A program made the translations under genes and the position numbers. Positions 11,650 to 23,312 of a DNA stretch of 64,000 nucleotides are shown one piece after another. This DNA is from Camillea tinctor (lineage: Eukaryota > Ascomycota > Sordariomycetes > Xylariales > Xylariaceae). Positions within the stretch are counted from its first letter, which is position 1. Each line of letters opens with the position of its first letter. Location of the stretch: contig MU394054.1 in the NCBI GenBank assembly GCA_022578605.1, positions 126,945 through 190,944 on the forward strand, given 5' to 3'. The notes under the pieces are model-generated. The model saw only the letters and a list, made by a program, of their open reading frames with translations. It searched no databases and had not been told where the DNA came from.

Positions 11650-12713
11650 AGGGGTGAAGGGTCAGACCAGATAGAAGAGGGTGGATGTAAAAAAGCAGCT
11701 GGTGACGCATCACACGGAGCGGGCCAGAAGTCCGGTCGAAGAGAAGCAAGAGTTAATATGAAGCCGACAAGCAGACGGTGAGAACGGGTGGTGCACGGGA
11801 TGCCCCTGTCGTATAATCCGGTGTGTCGAAGCGGTGGTGGTTAATGCACGTCCGCTAAGGAATTGGCGCTAGCCTCACTTCTTCAGATCAGATGGCAAGG
11901 TGACGTTTTAATAAAAGACCAGTTTCGGAGCGAGGCAACAGATCCAACCCACAAGGAGGATGGCGGCAACACAGGGTTTCCCTGATTAGCAAATCCGGAT
12001 CTGCGTCGATTGGCGATGATTTCCGTGACCGCTCTCTGCAAGTTATGCAGATTCACGAACTGCTAGTGTTTTTTTGTATAAGTGGAGCAACAAGGGATTT
12101 CCAGGTTGAGACTTGTTGCGGCGAGAGGGAGAAGGGAGGGTAGAGAAGGGCAGGGCGGTGAAAGGAAAAGAAAATGATTAGGAGAATGGGGATATATTTT
12201 CTTTTCTTTTCTTTCGTGAGTGAAGCAAGAGGGAGAAAGTATGGGAATGGGGAAGAAATGATGTATACATAACAATCTTGGCTGACACTACAAGAAAGAC
12301 ATGGTCTCATCCACTCTATCTTTCTCTCACTGTCTTATTTTTTACACGCGGAAAATAAATGGGACTAGAGACAAGACAAGACAGCAGAACGGTTAGGCTA
12401 ACATGTATGAAATTTCGAAGATGCAAGCATTAGAAGGAGTAGAAGCAGAAGAAGCAGCAGTAGTATGCAGTGGCGTAATGTAGGTAGGTGTATGTAGGTA
12501 TGTAGTGTAGGATGTAGGATGGATGTAGGATGTATGTATGTATATGTATGTGTATGTGTGTATGTATGTGTGTATGTATGTAGGTATGTACATATGCAAG
12601 TGGTATGTATGTACGTCTGTCTGTCTGTCTGTCTGTATCTATGCTTTTTTTTTTGTCTCTTTCTTTCTCTCTGTCTCTTTTTCTGTCTCTCTTCTCTGAG
12701 GAAAGCGTATAAG

Positions 12714-12747
<34 letters not shown>

Positions 12748-14876
12748 GCCAAAAAGTAAGTAAATTAGTGTTTAGTTGTATGAAGCTTTAATGTGGTATC
12801 GTATGCAAAATAAAATAATAAAACTTGGTAACGAGGAACAGGTGGCACAACACAATAAACACTGCGTGGGTACAGGGGAAAACATAGCGAGGCATGTCTG
12901 ACAACACACACTCACACACGCACCCACGCCTGCCGTCGCCCTCGGACGGACCTATCGTCCAATCTTCAGGGACGCGGCCAAGACGGAGTCGGCGGCGGCC
13001 TCGAAAGTGTCTGATAGGCGACACGCACTCATTATTTGGAGCAATTAAGAGAAAAATATATATAATCTGGACCACCTGATGCCGTATTTGCTGCTTCTGC
13101 TGCCGTAAGTAGTAATAATAATAGTAAATTACTTACCTAGTGCGCATAGTATGTAATGTAGTGTGTCGATGTGTGTGCCGACGTGCGAAAGCGGGTGGCG
13201 ATAACTTTGGGGGGGGATTTACTATGCCGAGATTGTACGTACGTGCGTATGTTGAGTAATGTAATGTAGTGTACCTATACACGTGTGTGTATATGTGTGT
13301 ATGTGTGTGTATATAATATCTGTACAAGAAGGGGAGGGGGAGAGAAAAAAAAGAAGGCGGGTAGTAAGAAAGAAAAAAAATAGAAATAATACGAATGGAT
13401 TAGTGGGAATGGGGAAGAAGAGAGATTTGGAAATTATGAAGAGGCGAAGAAAAAAAAAAAGATAAAACAAGGGTAGAATAAAATACGGATAATGATTGGT
13501 TCTCGTTTTGTACGATGACTGACTGCAAGAAGAAAAAGGTATAGTGGGGGTTTATCAATCATCTGTACATACTGTACATCTATATACGTATAAGTGGTAG
13601 AGTAATTAACGATGATAAGACCTAACTTGCTAGGTTAGGTCAGTTGACCTCAGCAGCTCAGCTAACTAAAGACCAATAATACAGTACACTACCTAACCCT
13701 AAGTACTATGTAATCCCCTTCCCCTCCTCCCGCCCTTCTCTTCTTCTCCCTTTCCTCCCTGGTCCTAGATCAAAAAAGATTAATCAAAACATCTGATTGG
13801 TCTAAATTACATTCCCTCGCACAGCAGCCCGCCTTGATTCGTTGCCTCATCTTATCTTATTGGTAAGGCCAACAAGGCCCTCGTGAGGCACCACGGTGGA
13901 TTCAAGACCTTATGCATGCATTGTTGAGGCTGGCCGCTAGCCAACGATGTAAAAAAGATGGGTAAACTAGGGAGACGGAAAGAGAGAGAAAAAAAAGAGG
14001 GGATGAAGACGGATGGAACAAGAAAAAAAAAGGGAAGAAAGAAAAGAGGACCGTTCATGATAACCGCCGAAGTGTTCTATGCTTCAGTTTATTTTTAAAA
14101 AAAATCATCTATTCATTCTTTCCAGCTTCAGCCCGTTTCAGCTCTCTCATACACACCTAAGCACATGTCCACATGTCCAATTCATCCTGCTTTCCAACTT
14201 GTTGCGAAGAAAAAGATCAACCCTACAACTACATAGCATTATGGACCACACCGGTCAGCCTGTATGATGAACTGGCTAAACCGGTTCGCTTGGCACCATT
14301 GGGCAAACGCCCATCGTGACCACAGTTTTGTCTTGCTCTCTTAATGCACGTTACTTTTATAAAATAGTCCCAGCACCCTGCCCATCAAACAATACTATGT
14401 TCGCTGACGTTCTGCCACCTGTCTCCTGTCTGCATACGCACCTACTAGCAGGAACCTTTGCTCCAAAAAGCTCCACTGCTTGCCCAATCGGCCGCCTTCA
14501 TCTATGTGAAGATAAGCATCCACCATCATCCTACCCGCCCTCGCCGCCTCAACTTTGCCAGCTCCCATCGTCCAGGCTGCCCCTCAGACCCCCTCAACCG
14601 TGCTGATCCCGTCTCTGGGTATCCACTTCTATGAGGCAGTGATTTATATTCTCCTCTTTCTGAGGTCCCCGATTCTAGTTCAGCAGCACTATGTCCCGTT
14701 GATCTCCGGTCCGTGTGTAATATGTGAGCCTTGATGTGTATCCCGTGTCTGTGTCTGTGTATGCGCCTGCGTGGTGTGCGACTCCTTTTCTTCCCTGGGC
14801 AAGTATGCCCAGAGAGCGGCTAGAGTGGGTATCGAGCGAGGTATTCAACCGAAGCCTTCTCATCGGCAATCAGGTG
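11650..14876. other. Intergenic region with microsatellites
   Basis: Separates the minus-strand SprT gene from the 3' end of the minus-strand F-box gene. It contains purine-rich leader-like DNA near 12120-12250, a large GTAT/TG microsatellite (12477-12745) and A/G-rich stretches around 13320-13460 and 13970-14050. No ORF resembles a known protein. Confidence 0.5.
12477..12745. repeat. Compound microsatellite: GTAT/GTGTAT, CTGT and (TG)n
   Basis: GTAGGTATGT and GTATGTAT units run from about 12477 to 12615. A (GTCT)n block follows at about 12616-12636, then T/C-rich DNA, and a perfect (TG)15 run at 12715-12745. Open frames through it are translated repeats, not genes. Confidence 0.9.
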
Positions 14877-16953
14877 CTAGATGCCATTGCGGATGCTACC
14901 AGCCCCAAGATTCTGTACGAACCGCGCTTCATTGGCCTGGCGCTCCAACGCTAGCCTCATTCTCTCACTATACAACTTTCCTTCGTTTTCTATAGCAATC
15001 TCTTCCGGTGTCCTTGTTGTTTCTTCAAAATCGTCTGCCGAAAAGCCCGGCTGGGATGAAAAACCAAGGATCCCCAGCTTCTCGCCCGTCCAGAAGAGGA
15101 CGTCGTCATTGTTGGCCAGTGCGTTACTATCCTGTCCTGTTTGCGTGGAAAGAAGTTTTCGGGCGATTTCGTCTGATCCAGGCATGGACCCGAAGAGGGA
15201 TCGCTGGACCACCTTCTCAGACTTACCAATTTTATGACGGCGCACCTCGGTGAACCCGTCTCTCTCCACCCATTTTAGGTAGCCCTGACCGTCAGAAAAG
15301 ACAATCCGAGAACCGTGGTTAATGACAGAGAGGAGCTTGGATTTTGAGGCAGTTTGCCGGTTCTTCATGGTCGAATCGTGCGACACGCGAGATCTGGGTA
15401 AGTCGTCCGGGCCGGAGGATAGGCCGTAAATCTCAAGAGATCCCTTCGTGTTGTACTCGCCACCCGCTATAAGCGTTCTCCCCCCGGGGACCGCTTTCGC
15501 TTTTTTTACTTGTTCCTCCGAGAGCTTATATTGTCGACGAAGTTCATTATCGACGCTGGAGAATGGATAGGGGAGGGAGGCAAGACTGCAAAGCCGAGCA
15601 CCCGAGTGTATCGAACCCTTGATCGCTGGGAACATTCGTCGATCGTAATGCAGGATACTGGAGAAACGACCAGCCACGAATATGTCATCAGACAGCTGGG
15701 TTCTGTCCCCGGGACGTTCGAGGTGAAGAATACTTTGTGGACCTGACTGTGCAAGCGAAGCATACGGCGGAAGCGGATTCGAATCTAAGACCCTGGAAAA
15801 GTCGAGATCGTTTTTGTGTGTGCTATGATCTATACGCTCCCCATAATCGGTACGATAGCGATGACTGGTTCTGTAATCGTGCAGATGAAGACCGTTGAAA
15901 GTGCCCACCGTCAGGGGGATCCTAGGGTCGGCTGCAGACAAAGTCGTAATAGACCATTCGAATGGCTGGTCTCCAACGACAGCCAAGGTCTCCAGATCAA
16001 CTTCGATAAGATCTTCCCAGGGGGTTAGTAACAATGGTTTACTCTACAGACAGGAAAACTACTTGAACAGGTTACTCACGGCTTTGGACTGCGAAAAATG
16101 CCCTTCGCCTCTGGCTATCAATAGTAACACACTCAGTCACACCTGGATTAATCATCTTGGAGCGTTTGGACAGGTCCGTGCCGGGGCCTCCGGAACACAG
16201 AATGCCTGGGCCACTCTTGGACAAGATCGACCCTTTCCTGCCCCGAGTGCCTTTGACATCCCACAGGCAGATCGATCCATCATCGAGCGGGGACACTGCA
16301 AAAAGCTCGTGTGCTACCGGGGAGGGCTTGTACAGCGCAACACCACCGACATCGATCGTATTCTTCGTAGAACCATCCTTCAGATGTGGTTGCTCAAACC
16401 AGCTAACGGCAATGGGACCATTCCTGTGGATGTACTCGTCGTACCAGTTTATCCCCTCATCGTCAAACGTTCGGTCCCAGTTCGCGGCGATTCGGATATG
16501 CTCCCTCTCGCGTTTCTTCGATCCGAGGAGGCTGAGGTTCTCCACCAAACTCCAGTGAAGCTCGCTCTGATCTTCGGGTTGGTTTCCCGGTCCAGGTAGC
16601 GCCTGGGTATTTCTCAGCGATGTTCCTCCCTCATCGATCCAATCAGAACCCCATCGGGAGAGTTGGACGCGTTCATGGAGGGCAGAGGCGGATAGGCACC
16701 GATTTCGCCACAGATTACCGTCTCGGCATAGTCGGAGGAATTTCCTGGAGAGAAATTGGAGCTTGACGATATCGCGCGACTCGACGACTAACAGCAGAAA
16801 CGAGAGAGAACACACAATCAATCAGCACAATTCGGGTTCAGACTCGGGCAATACAAAGGAAAACGAAAAACAAAGAAACGGGTAAGGCGTACAGGATAGA
16901 ATCTGGAGGAGGATCTCATCGGGCAGAGATTCAAGAAAACTCAGAACAGCCAT
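14877..16953 (-). CDS. F-box domain protein, three exons
   Basis: Inferred exons on the minus strand are 16953-16893, 16787-16080 and 16012-14877, giving about 634 aa. Exon 1 starts MAVLSFLESLPDEILLQIL; splicing over the 105-bp intron (donor GTACGC, acceptor TTAG) adds SFVESRDIVKLQFLSRKF, making a complete F-box (residues ~5-45). The second intron begins GTGAGT at 16079. The acceptor that restores the frame best is AAG before 16012, and an alternative AAG lies 9 bases further on. The rest has a VDLETLAVV / TLSAADPRIPLTVGTF / LHLHD pattern known in conserved ascomycete F-box proteins. It may be a degenerate beta-propeller, but I cannot define repeats. F-box proteins usually link substrates to the Skp1-cullin ubiquitin ligase; the substrate here is unknown. 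The C-terminus ends with a charged helix, ERMRLALERQANEARFVQN. Confidence 0.82.
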
Positions 16954-19900
16954 CTTTGGCACTATCGGCGATTCAAAAAACAAGTCAAAAAATATAGGAT
17001 ACGTTTGGGCGCATAGGTCGTGGCAACGCGATAGGTAAGGCAGATGAAAGTGTGTTTTCAGACAAGGTAAACGCGAAGCAAGGACTATTATGTAAATCAA
17101 ATAAAGCAGCCAAATGGATGGTTGCTAGGTATAAGGTATAAAGTATAGTACTAAGTATTGGTAGGGATTCAAAGTAGGGATTCAAAGGGGGGCTCCTAAC
17201 CTTCAATTACAGGGGTGTGAGGTTTAATTGACAGAAAAGGGTGGAGAGGTGGAGGTGGAGTTTAGAAATTGAATGGATCAAGGTAAAGAAGACGTTTTAA
17301 ATGGCTTCGGCTTTTTTGACTTTATGATTTCGTTACTAATTGCATAGTTACATATATACATATAACTACTCTATATCTACTGGTTGAGAAAAAAAAAACT
17401 TTGTCAACCCACCCCTGTACTATGTATGTGTATACCTGAAAATTGGAAGGAACATGGCAAGCAGCATGGGGAAAATGTCCAACTATTGGAAGGCGGGGTC
17501 CTGTCAGCACCTGGGTACAAAAACACGCCGAGTCCGGATAATCGATCAATCAGAACTCAAAGCTTTGCTTACAAAGGGTGGACGTGGACGGTAAGGTAAG
17601 GTGCAAGCACCATCTTATCTCTACCAATCTGTACTAACTCCTGGGGAGGGAAGGAAGGCATCATTCTTTTTCTCCAGACCCTTGGTACTGGGTCTGTGCA
17701 CTAGGTATTTAGTAGGCGTAGTAGGTACTTTTAGCGTACGCAGCTCCAGAGATTCCCGTTCCGTAGTGTCTGGTACAAAGTACATACAACCTACAGGTAA
17801 GTACTACCTAGGTAAGTACTAGGATGGATGGGGGGAGGAAGAGGGGCAGGTCTGGGGCAAAAGACCTGTAGCGGTGATGTGCGGGAGCCACTTCGCACAT
17901 TGGTTAAGTAACCTGGACCTGTGGCCCGTACCTAATCCCCAGTACATAGTACTTAAGTACTAGGTAATCAGTTCCATTAGGTACCTATTATTCAGCCTGT
18001 CACCTTAATGTTGTACCTAAAAGCTAGGTAGCACGTGACTATCAACGACATGTCGCTCCCCAATTCAAGGAGCCATTGATATAGGTTCTAAAAAGACATA
18101 TCAAACTTGCCTACTATCTATACTCTGTAATCAACCTAACAATTTAGATATAAGCACGCATGGCTATTTATCTATTCATATATCAATACCTTAGACAAGC
18201 TGTAAAGAAGCACACTCAATGTATATTGCTTATAGCTTCATTGCTTTAATTTCTCATGATGGGGATTATAGGTCAGCTGTTCTTTTATGGTAGCTTCTCT
18301 AGATTGGCCAATATGGAAAGGCAGATATAGAAAAACATTCAGGTACTCGCTAATCCACTGGTGTTGTGAATTGATGAAAACTGAACTCAGAGGCCATCAT
18401 GTTATATTATATGAGTACATCAATTGACTACTCTGATATAGAAAGGCCTATCATAGGAGCCAGGCGTAATATTGCTGGTTTATATTAAATATACCTACAG
18501 CGGTATTTAAGTGAATATATATATATTGACAGCTATATATAGACGATCATATTAAAAAACACCTTCTTCCAAGGCCTCGCAGCTATGGTGTTCCCAACAT
18601 GTTCTACTCTATCATATACCAGCATGGTATAGGTTTATGAAATGTTTATAGTAACAGACCACAGACATGGATCTGCTACTAGATAATCAATTCAGCCTCA
18701 TAAGTAACCGCATAAGCTTGTTGAGTTGTATGGATTCTATTATATTTACCTAATTTTCCTTAGGGGACAGAAATGTGAGATATGTAGGTCAGGAAGGGAA
18801 TAGAAAATACAGATTCAAAGTCAAGGTGCATTTGAAGCACAGGCCAGGTAGAAAGAGGTTTGGGAGGTGTTCATAGCACATTTCATGTTTGCAGAACTCC
18901 GTGCAAGCTGGCATTGGCATCCAACATGTGAAAATAGGGAAGAAATCACAGTGTTTCTGCCATATCAGCCAAGTACCATCAGCCAGATTGAGCTCTCATA
19001 GCCCACTAGCAAGTTAGATTATATAATTCTGCCGCCTTTCCATAAAGCATGATTGGGCAAGTATTCACGAAGACTAAGAATTCGGTGATAAAGTGATGTC
19101 ATTGGTCCTTGGGATGATTGTAGATGTGAGCACCAAACATCGAATACCTGACATCTATTGTCATTGCCAGCACTTGCACTAACCTTCTCTCACCTTTACA
19201 TTCACCCACTTTCTAATTCACCCTTACACAAACATCTATCTCTCATTCCTTTTTCCTCTTCCCCCAATACTTGCCCTACCTCATCTCTACTTCCATACAC
19301 AGTCTGCAGTATTTCCACTTCCAAAGTCTGGTCTAAGCCATGACATACTGAATACTGCACTCTCACTTTCTTTATTCTCTTCATCTTCTTGATCATCACC
19401 ACCATACTTCTGACTTTTTTTTCCCTCATTCCCATCATTCCCAAAATCATCGCCATCATTGCCACTACCACCGTCTGTATTCCTTTAGTCAAGACCTTTT
19501 GACCGGGGTAATTCTTGAGATCATAAATACGGCAGTTGCAATACCTACCTACCTCGATACTTAGGTACCTCAATACCTAGGTACTTAGGTACACAGGTAC
19601 TCACCTTTCGAGTATTCGTTCTTTCCTCTCTTTCCTTAAACAGCCCAGGTTGACTCGGCGTGATATCCAGCACCGCTGCATCGCTCTTTCCTTTCTATTT
19701 CAAGATACAGTCCCAAACCCTACACACTGACATCATTCCTGTTGTGCAAAAGAATACATCCCAATTGTGAACAATCACCTTTCCTATCTTTCCCATTTTC
19801 CCCATCTTTTCCTTCTATTCCTTCTTTTCTTCTTCTTTTTTCCTTCCCATTATTCCTGTCACTTCTCCATACCCAACCCAAACCTTTAAACCTTCATCAC

Positions 19901-20041
19901 TCTTCCTTTTTACCTGCCAAGTTGAACTTGGCTTTCTTACCTCAGCAACCTCAACTACCTTGATAACTCTGAGCAAGTCACTCAACCTACCAAGGACATT
20001 GGAACCTAACAAATCCCCAATTCATTGTGCGCTTGGGTGAC
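16954..20041. other. Intergenic region: shared promoter space, AT-rich block and CT-rich leader
   Basis: This is the divergent interval between the F-box gene and the downstream plus-strand gene. About 17690-18020 is crowded with GTACTTAAGTAC / ACCTAGGTA palindromes. About 18060-18770 is AT-rich and may be an old mutated element. From about 19140 the plus strand becomes strongly pyrimidine-rich, which fits the promoter and 5' leader of the gene at 20148. No protein-like ORF was found. Confidence 0.5.
19550..19605. repeat. Palindromic TACCTAGGTA-type motif cluster
   Basis: Successive TACTTAGGTACC, TACCTAGGTAC and TTAGGTACAC units form a cluster of near-palindromes. The same motif family recurs at about 17795-17820, 17940-17990, 42295-42315 and elsewhere in the window. 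Confidence 0.6.
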
Positions 20042-20131
20042 GTATGTGTTCCTCCCCTATCCGTCTATTTCCCTTAGATACCCTTCCTGCCCCCCTGGCA
20101 CTTGCATTCACTAACTCAATCACCGTTCCAG
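20042..20131 (+). other. Probable 5'UTR intron
   Basis: A 90-bp segment with donor GTATGT at 20042, branch-site CTAAC at 20111-20115 and acceptor CAG at 20129-20131. It lies 16 bases before the start codon at 20148. The match to fungal intron signals is good, but there is no transcript evidence. Confidence 0.55.
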
Positions 20132-20147
20132 AGTCTTAGCTTCGGCC

Positions 20148-23100
20148 ATGGCAGCGCCTCCCAGGCACGACAAGGGCAAAGCCCTTCCTCCTGCTCCTGA
20201 GTCGCTTCGAAGCGGTTCTGGACCACAGGCTGCGTTGTCATCGTTTAAGTCTGCTTCAAGTTTGACTCCTCGCGGACGTGGTATGCGATTCACTAGCTTT
20301 GATGAAGCACACCAGAACATCACCTCGCGGCAAGGGCCCAGTAACCCCTTCCAGGACTCACCCCAGTCCCCGTACTCCCCATACCAGGATTCTCCTATCT
20401 ATATTAACAATGCCAACAATGGTCCTTCCGACAGAGAGTTTGGACAACCTATTATTGGTCCTCCAATGGAACATGATGCGCCGACATATGGTGCTACCTC
20501 TACCACGTGCAGTTCCAACTCCTTGCAACGCCGCCGTTCCATTACTGCAATTCTCCCCTATATCGACTTTGATTCCAAGCCTCAGAAGCCTGGGATGGAT
20601 GAAAAGCAAACTGTAAAACACTCTGACTATAAAGCGTCTAAAGTAGCCCACCAGAATGCAGATATTTCGACTGGCACTACCGAGCGGATCTATGATAACT
20701 ATGGAGGCTTTGGTCATGACCAGGCTTCATCAAGTATTGATAGCTCCGGTCACGGATACACCTTCGCAGCTGAATCCCATCCTCTTGAATTGGAACCACC
20801 CTCCCGCCAGGGCGCTGTGAATCGCGGTGAATTTAAAGGCGAGGGGTTTCGTGGACCACAGCGTAAGCTCCACGAGACTGCAAAAAAAGAGGCATGTCTT
20901 TCCACCCAACTAAGTTCCTTGATGAGTGAAACTGACTTTGTGCAGAATCAACGATATGCCGGTTTCTCAGATTTGCCGCCTCACCAGTCCTTGCCGGAGG
21001 CCCCTCCCGTGAAGTCGTCACCGCACTACTTGCCAGACATTGAGGACAATTCACCCCCTACAAATTCAAGCATATCTGACTCACAACATCTGTTAGACGC
21101 CGATGCACAGGTTGCAAAGCTAAGACAACTTCGCCACGTCCGAAATGGCCTAACACCCCGTGAAGACCTGGTGCCTGCCCCCCTTAGGCTCCATAACAAT
21201 GCAGCATTGTGTAATTTTCGGCTTGAAAATAACTCAACAGTTGCTACAAATGAATCGAACGAGGACCCTTTCTATTATGATAACCACGGATGTCGTACAT
21301 ATGTACACAATTCGATGGAACGTGATGTCAGCAGAGCATTGCGAAAAACGAGTAAAGAGGTTTCCAAACCTTTGAGAGCGAGCATCCTCGATTCTGATCA
21401 TCATCCAGGACAAGTGGTTACTGATTACCAAAAGACACCTGCCAGGCAGGTTGGAAACCGGAAACAGAAACAACTGGAACTAGAGTTCTATGATCCTGAT
21501 GCTCTACGTACCGCCAGCCCGGGTGAGAGTTGTGTACGTGATATTAAGGTTGTCATTGATCGTAAACCTCAGATTGAATCAGACAGGGATTCGCCCTACG
21601 CTAAGCCTAACAATTCGAACCCCCAAAAGGCCATGTCTAACGATGTCCGTGGTAGACTGTTAAAGGACGGCACGAGCGAAGGGGATTGGGTCACCGAGTC
21701 AACTAGCGAGCTTGGCTCCTTTAGGTTTTGTGGCGGCACTACAGGTAAACTCTTTGGCGGTGGCGTCAAGACAACAGGCAGTAGTATTGCAGACTACTCT
21801 GATGACGTTACTGATTACTTACATGGTCACTTTGGAGCACAGGACGACAAGGTTATTCAACACCCGGCCGGGGGCCGGTTCGATTCTTATGGAATTCGGA
21901 CGTTGAAGGACAGCAAACGGCCCGTGGCTCTACCTAAGAGAATTAACGGGTTCCCGGAGAATTCGATCCGGTTATACTCGTCAGCCCAAAAAGGTCGTCA
22001 TCCTGCCACACGTCCTTCTGTCCCTAGAAAACTGTCGAACCCCTTTAGCAGTCACAGACGCGGAAAAGCTATCAATAGGCTATCCTTCGGGTTTGGACGA
22101 AACACCTCATCCAAATACGAATTCCGGGACTCAATCTCTGAATATGGTCTAACCGGTGTCAGTAACAAAGCTACTCGTGGCACTTATGAATCCTTTGACG
22201 AGAGTGGAGAATATAAGTACCAATCGACTACTGACGCAAGATTCGACCGATCTGCGGAATACAATGCTGATAGAAACCCGTCCGCAAAAATATCTGCATT
22301 CCAAGATGCTCACACAAGCCGTGCGCATAAGTATGATGACGAAAGACGAGTGACCCCATTCCCTTCAGCTTATGGTTCTAGACAAGCACAAGACTTCTGT
22401 CCAAAACAGTTCGCGGCTGCCACTTCAAGCAGATGGGACGATGAACCAAGCTCTATCAAGTCTAAGTTTGAGTTTGAGCTTTTACCTCTTAATCTAGCCC
22501 AGAAAAAGCACAAAGAAAGGAGGAGTGAGGAAACAGACGAGACAGACTCTACCAAGGACCTCATTCAACGAAAGAAGGTTGTGAAATCAGGAAAGAAGAC
22601 TCAAAAGACGAAAGATATACAGACTCCTGCACGTGCTCACATACGCCAGGCTCATTTGGCTCACAATCTCTCTTCTGATTTTACTCCTCCAAGTATGGAT
22701 TCTTATCACGACAGTCTGCAAGGTAAGCTTCAAACCCCCCTCCCCCCCAAGCTAATAACATGACCTTTTCTAACTTGACAAGATACACCTACCCCATTTT
22801 CGGCAGCTGGGAAAACCTTATTCTCGCCAATATCTGGCAGTGGGAAAAGAGGGTATTACCCTCCGAGTAGCACTCTTGCCTCACCAGCTACGCCTAGTTC
22901 CTATTATGCAGGCACGCCGAGAACCCCTGCCAGTGGATGGTCTAAAGGAGACAAGTCTCGGCTTCTTCCCGCTGAAAAAGGCCGTGGCAAAGGAAGAGCT
23001 GTTCGAGCTCACCATGGACAAAATCCCTTCGTAGGAACCCGTGAACTCAGTCCATCTGCGGCCCTATTTCGACGAAACTATTGGTTCTGTACGATGGCCA

Positions 23101-23312
23101 TATTATCCATCTTACCTTTTGTCGCAGTACCTCTTCTAACAGGAGCATTCGATGATTCGCTCTCGTGGCTAACTAAAGGTGCATACACCCGACTATCCCG
23201 GGAGCAGAGAAAAATCATCAAATGGATTCTTCTTACAGAATGCGTTTTATACACAGCTTGCATTGCAGCCATTATTGTGTACTACGTCATGAAAAGCAAG
23301 ACTTCATCTTAG
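20148..23312 (+). CDS. Large disordered protein with two C-terminal transmembrane helices
   Basis: Inferred exons are 20148-22722 and 22783-23312 (60-bp intron, donor GTAAGC, branch-like GCTAAT, acceptor AAG), giving 1034 aa. Both exons are open and in phase. The first ~850 residues are rich in Ser, Pro, Gln, Asp and Tyr with no recognisable domain and are probably disordered. There are basic stretches near 800-840 (KKHKERR, RKKVVKSGKKTQKTK). The last ~80 residues contain two hydrophobic helices (start MAILSILPFVAVPLLTG; second WILLTECVLYTACIAAIIVYYVM), separated by a loop with LTKGAYTRLSREQRKIIK, and end in KSKTSS. This suggests a membrane-anchored protein whose long N-terminus is probably cytosolic or nucleoplasmic. 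I do not recognise a characterised family. Start context GCCATGGCA is good. A possible polyadenylation signal AATAAA is at 23727-23732. Confidence 0.8.
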
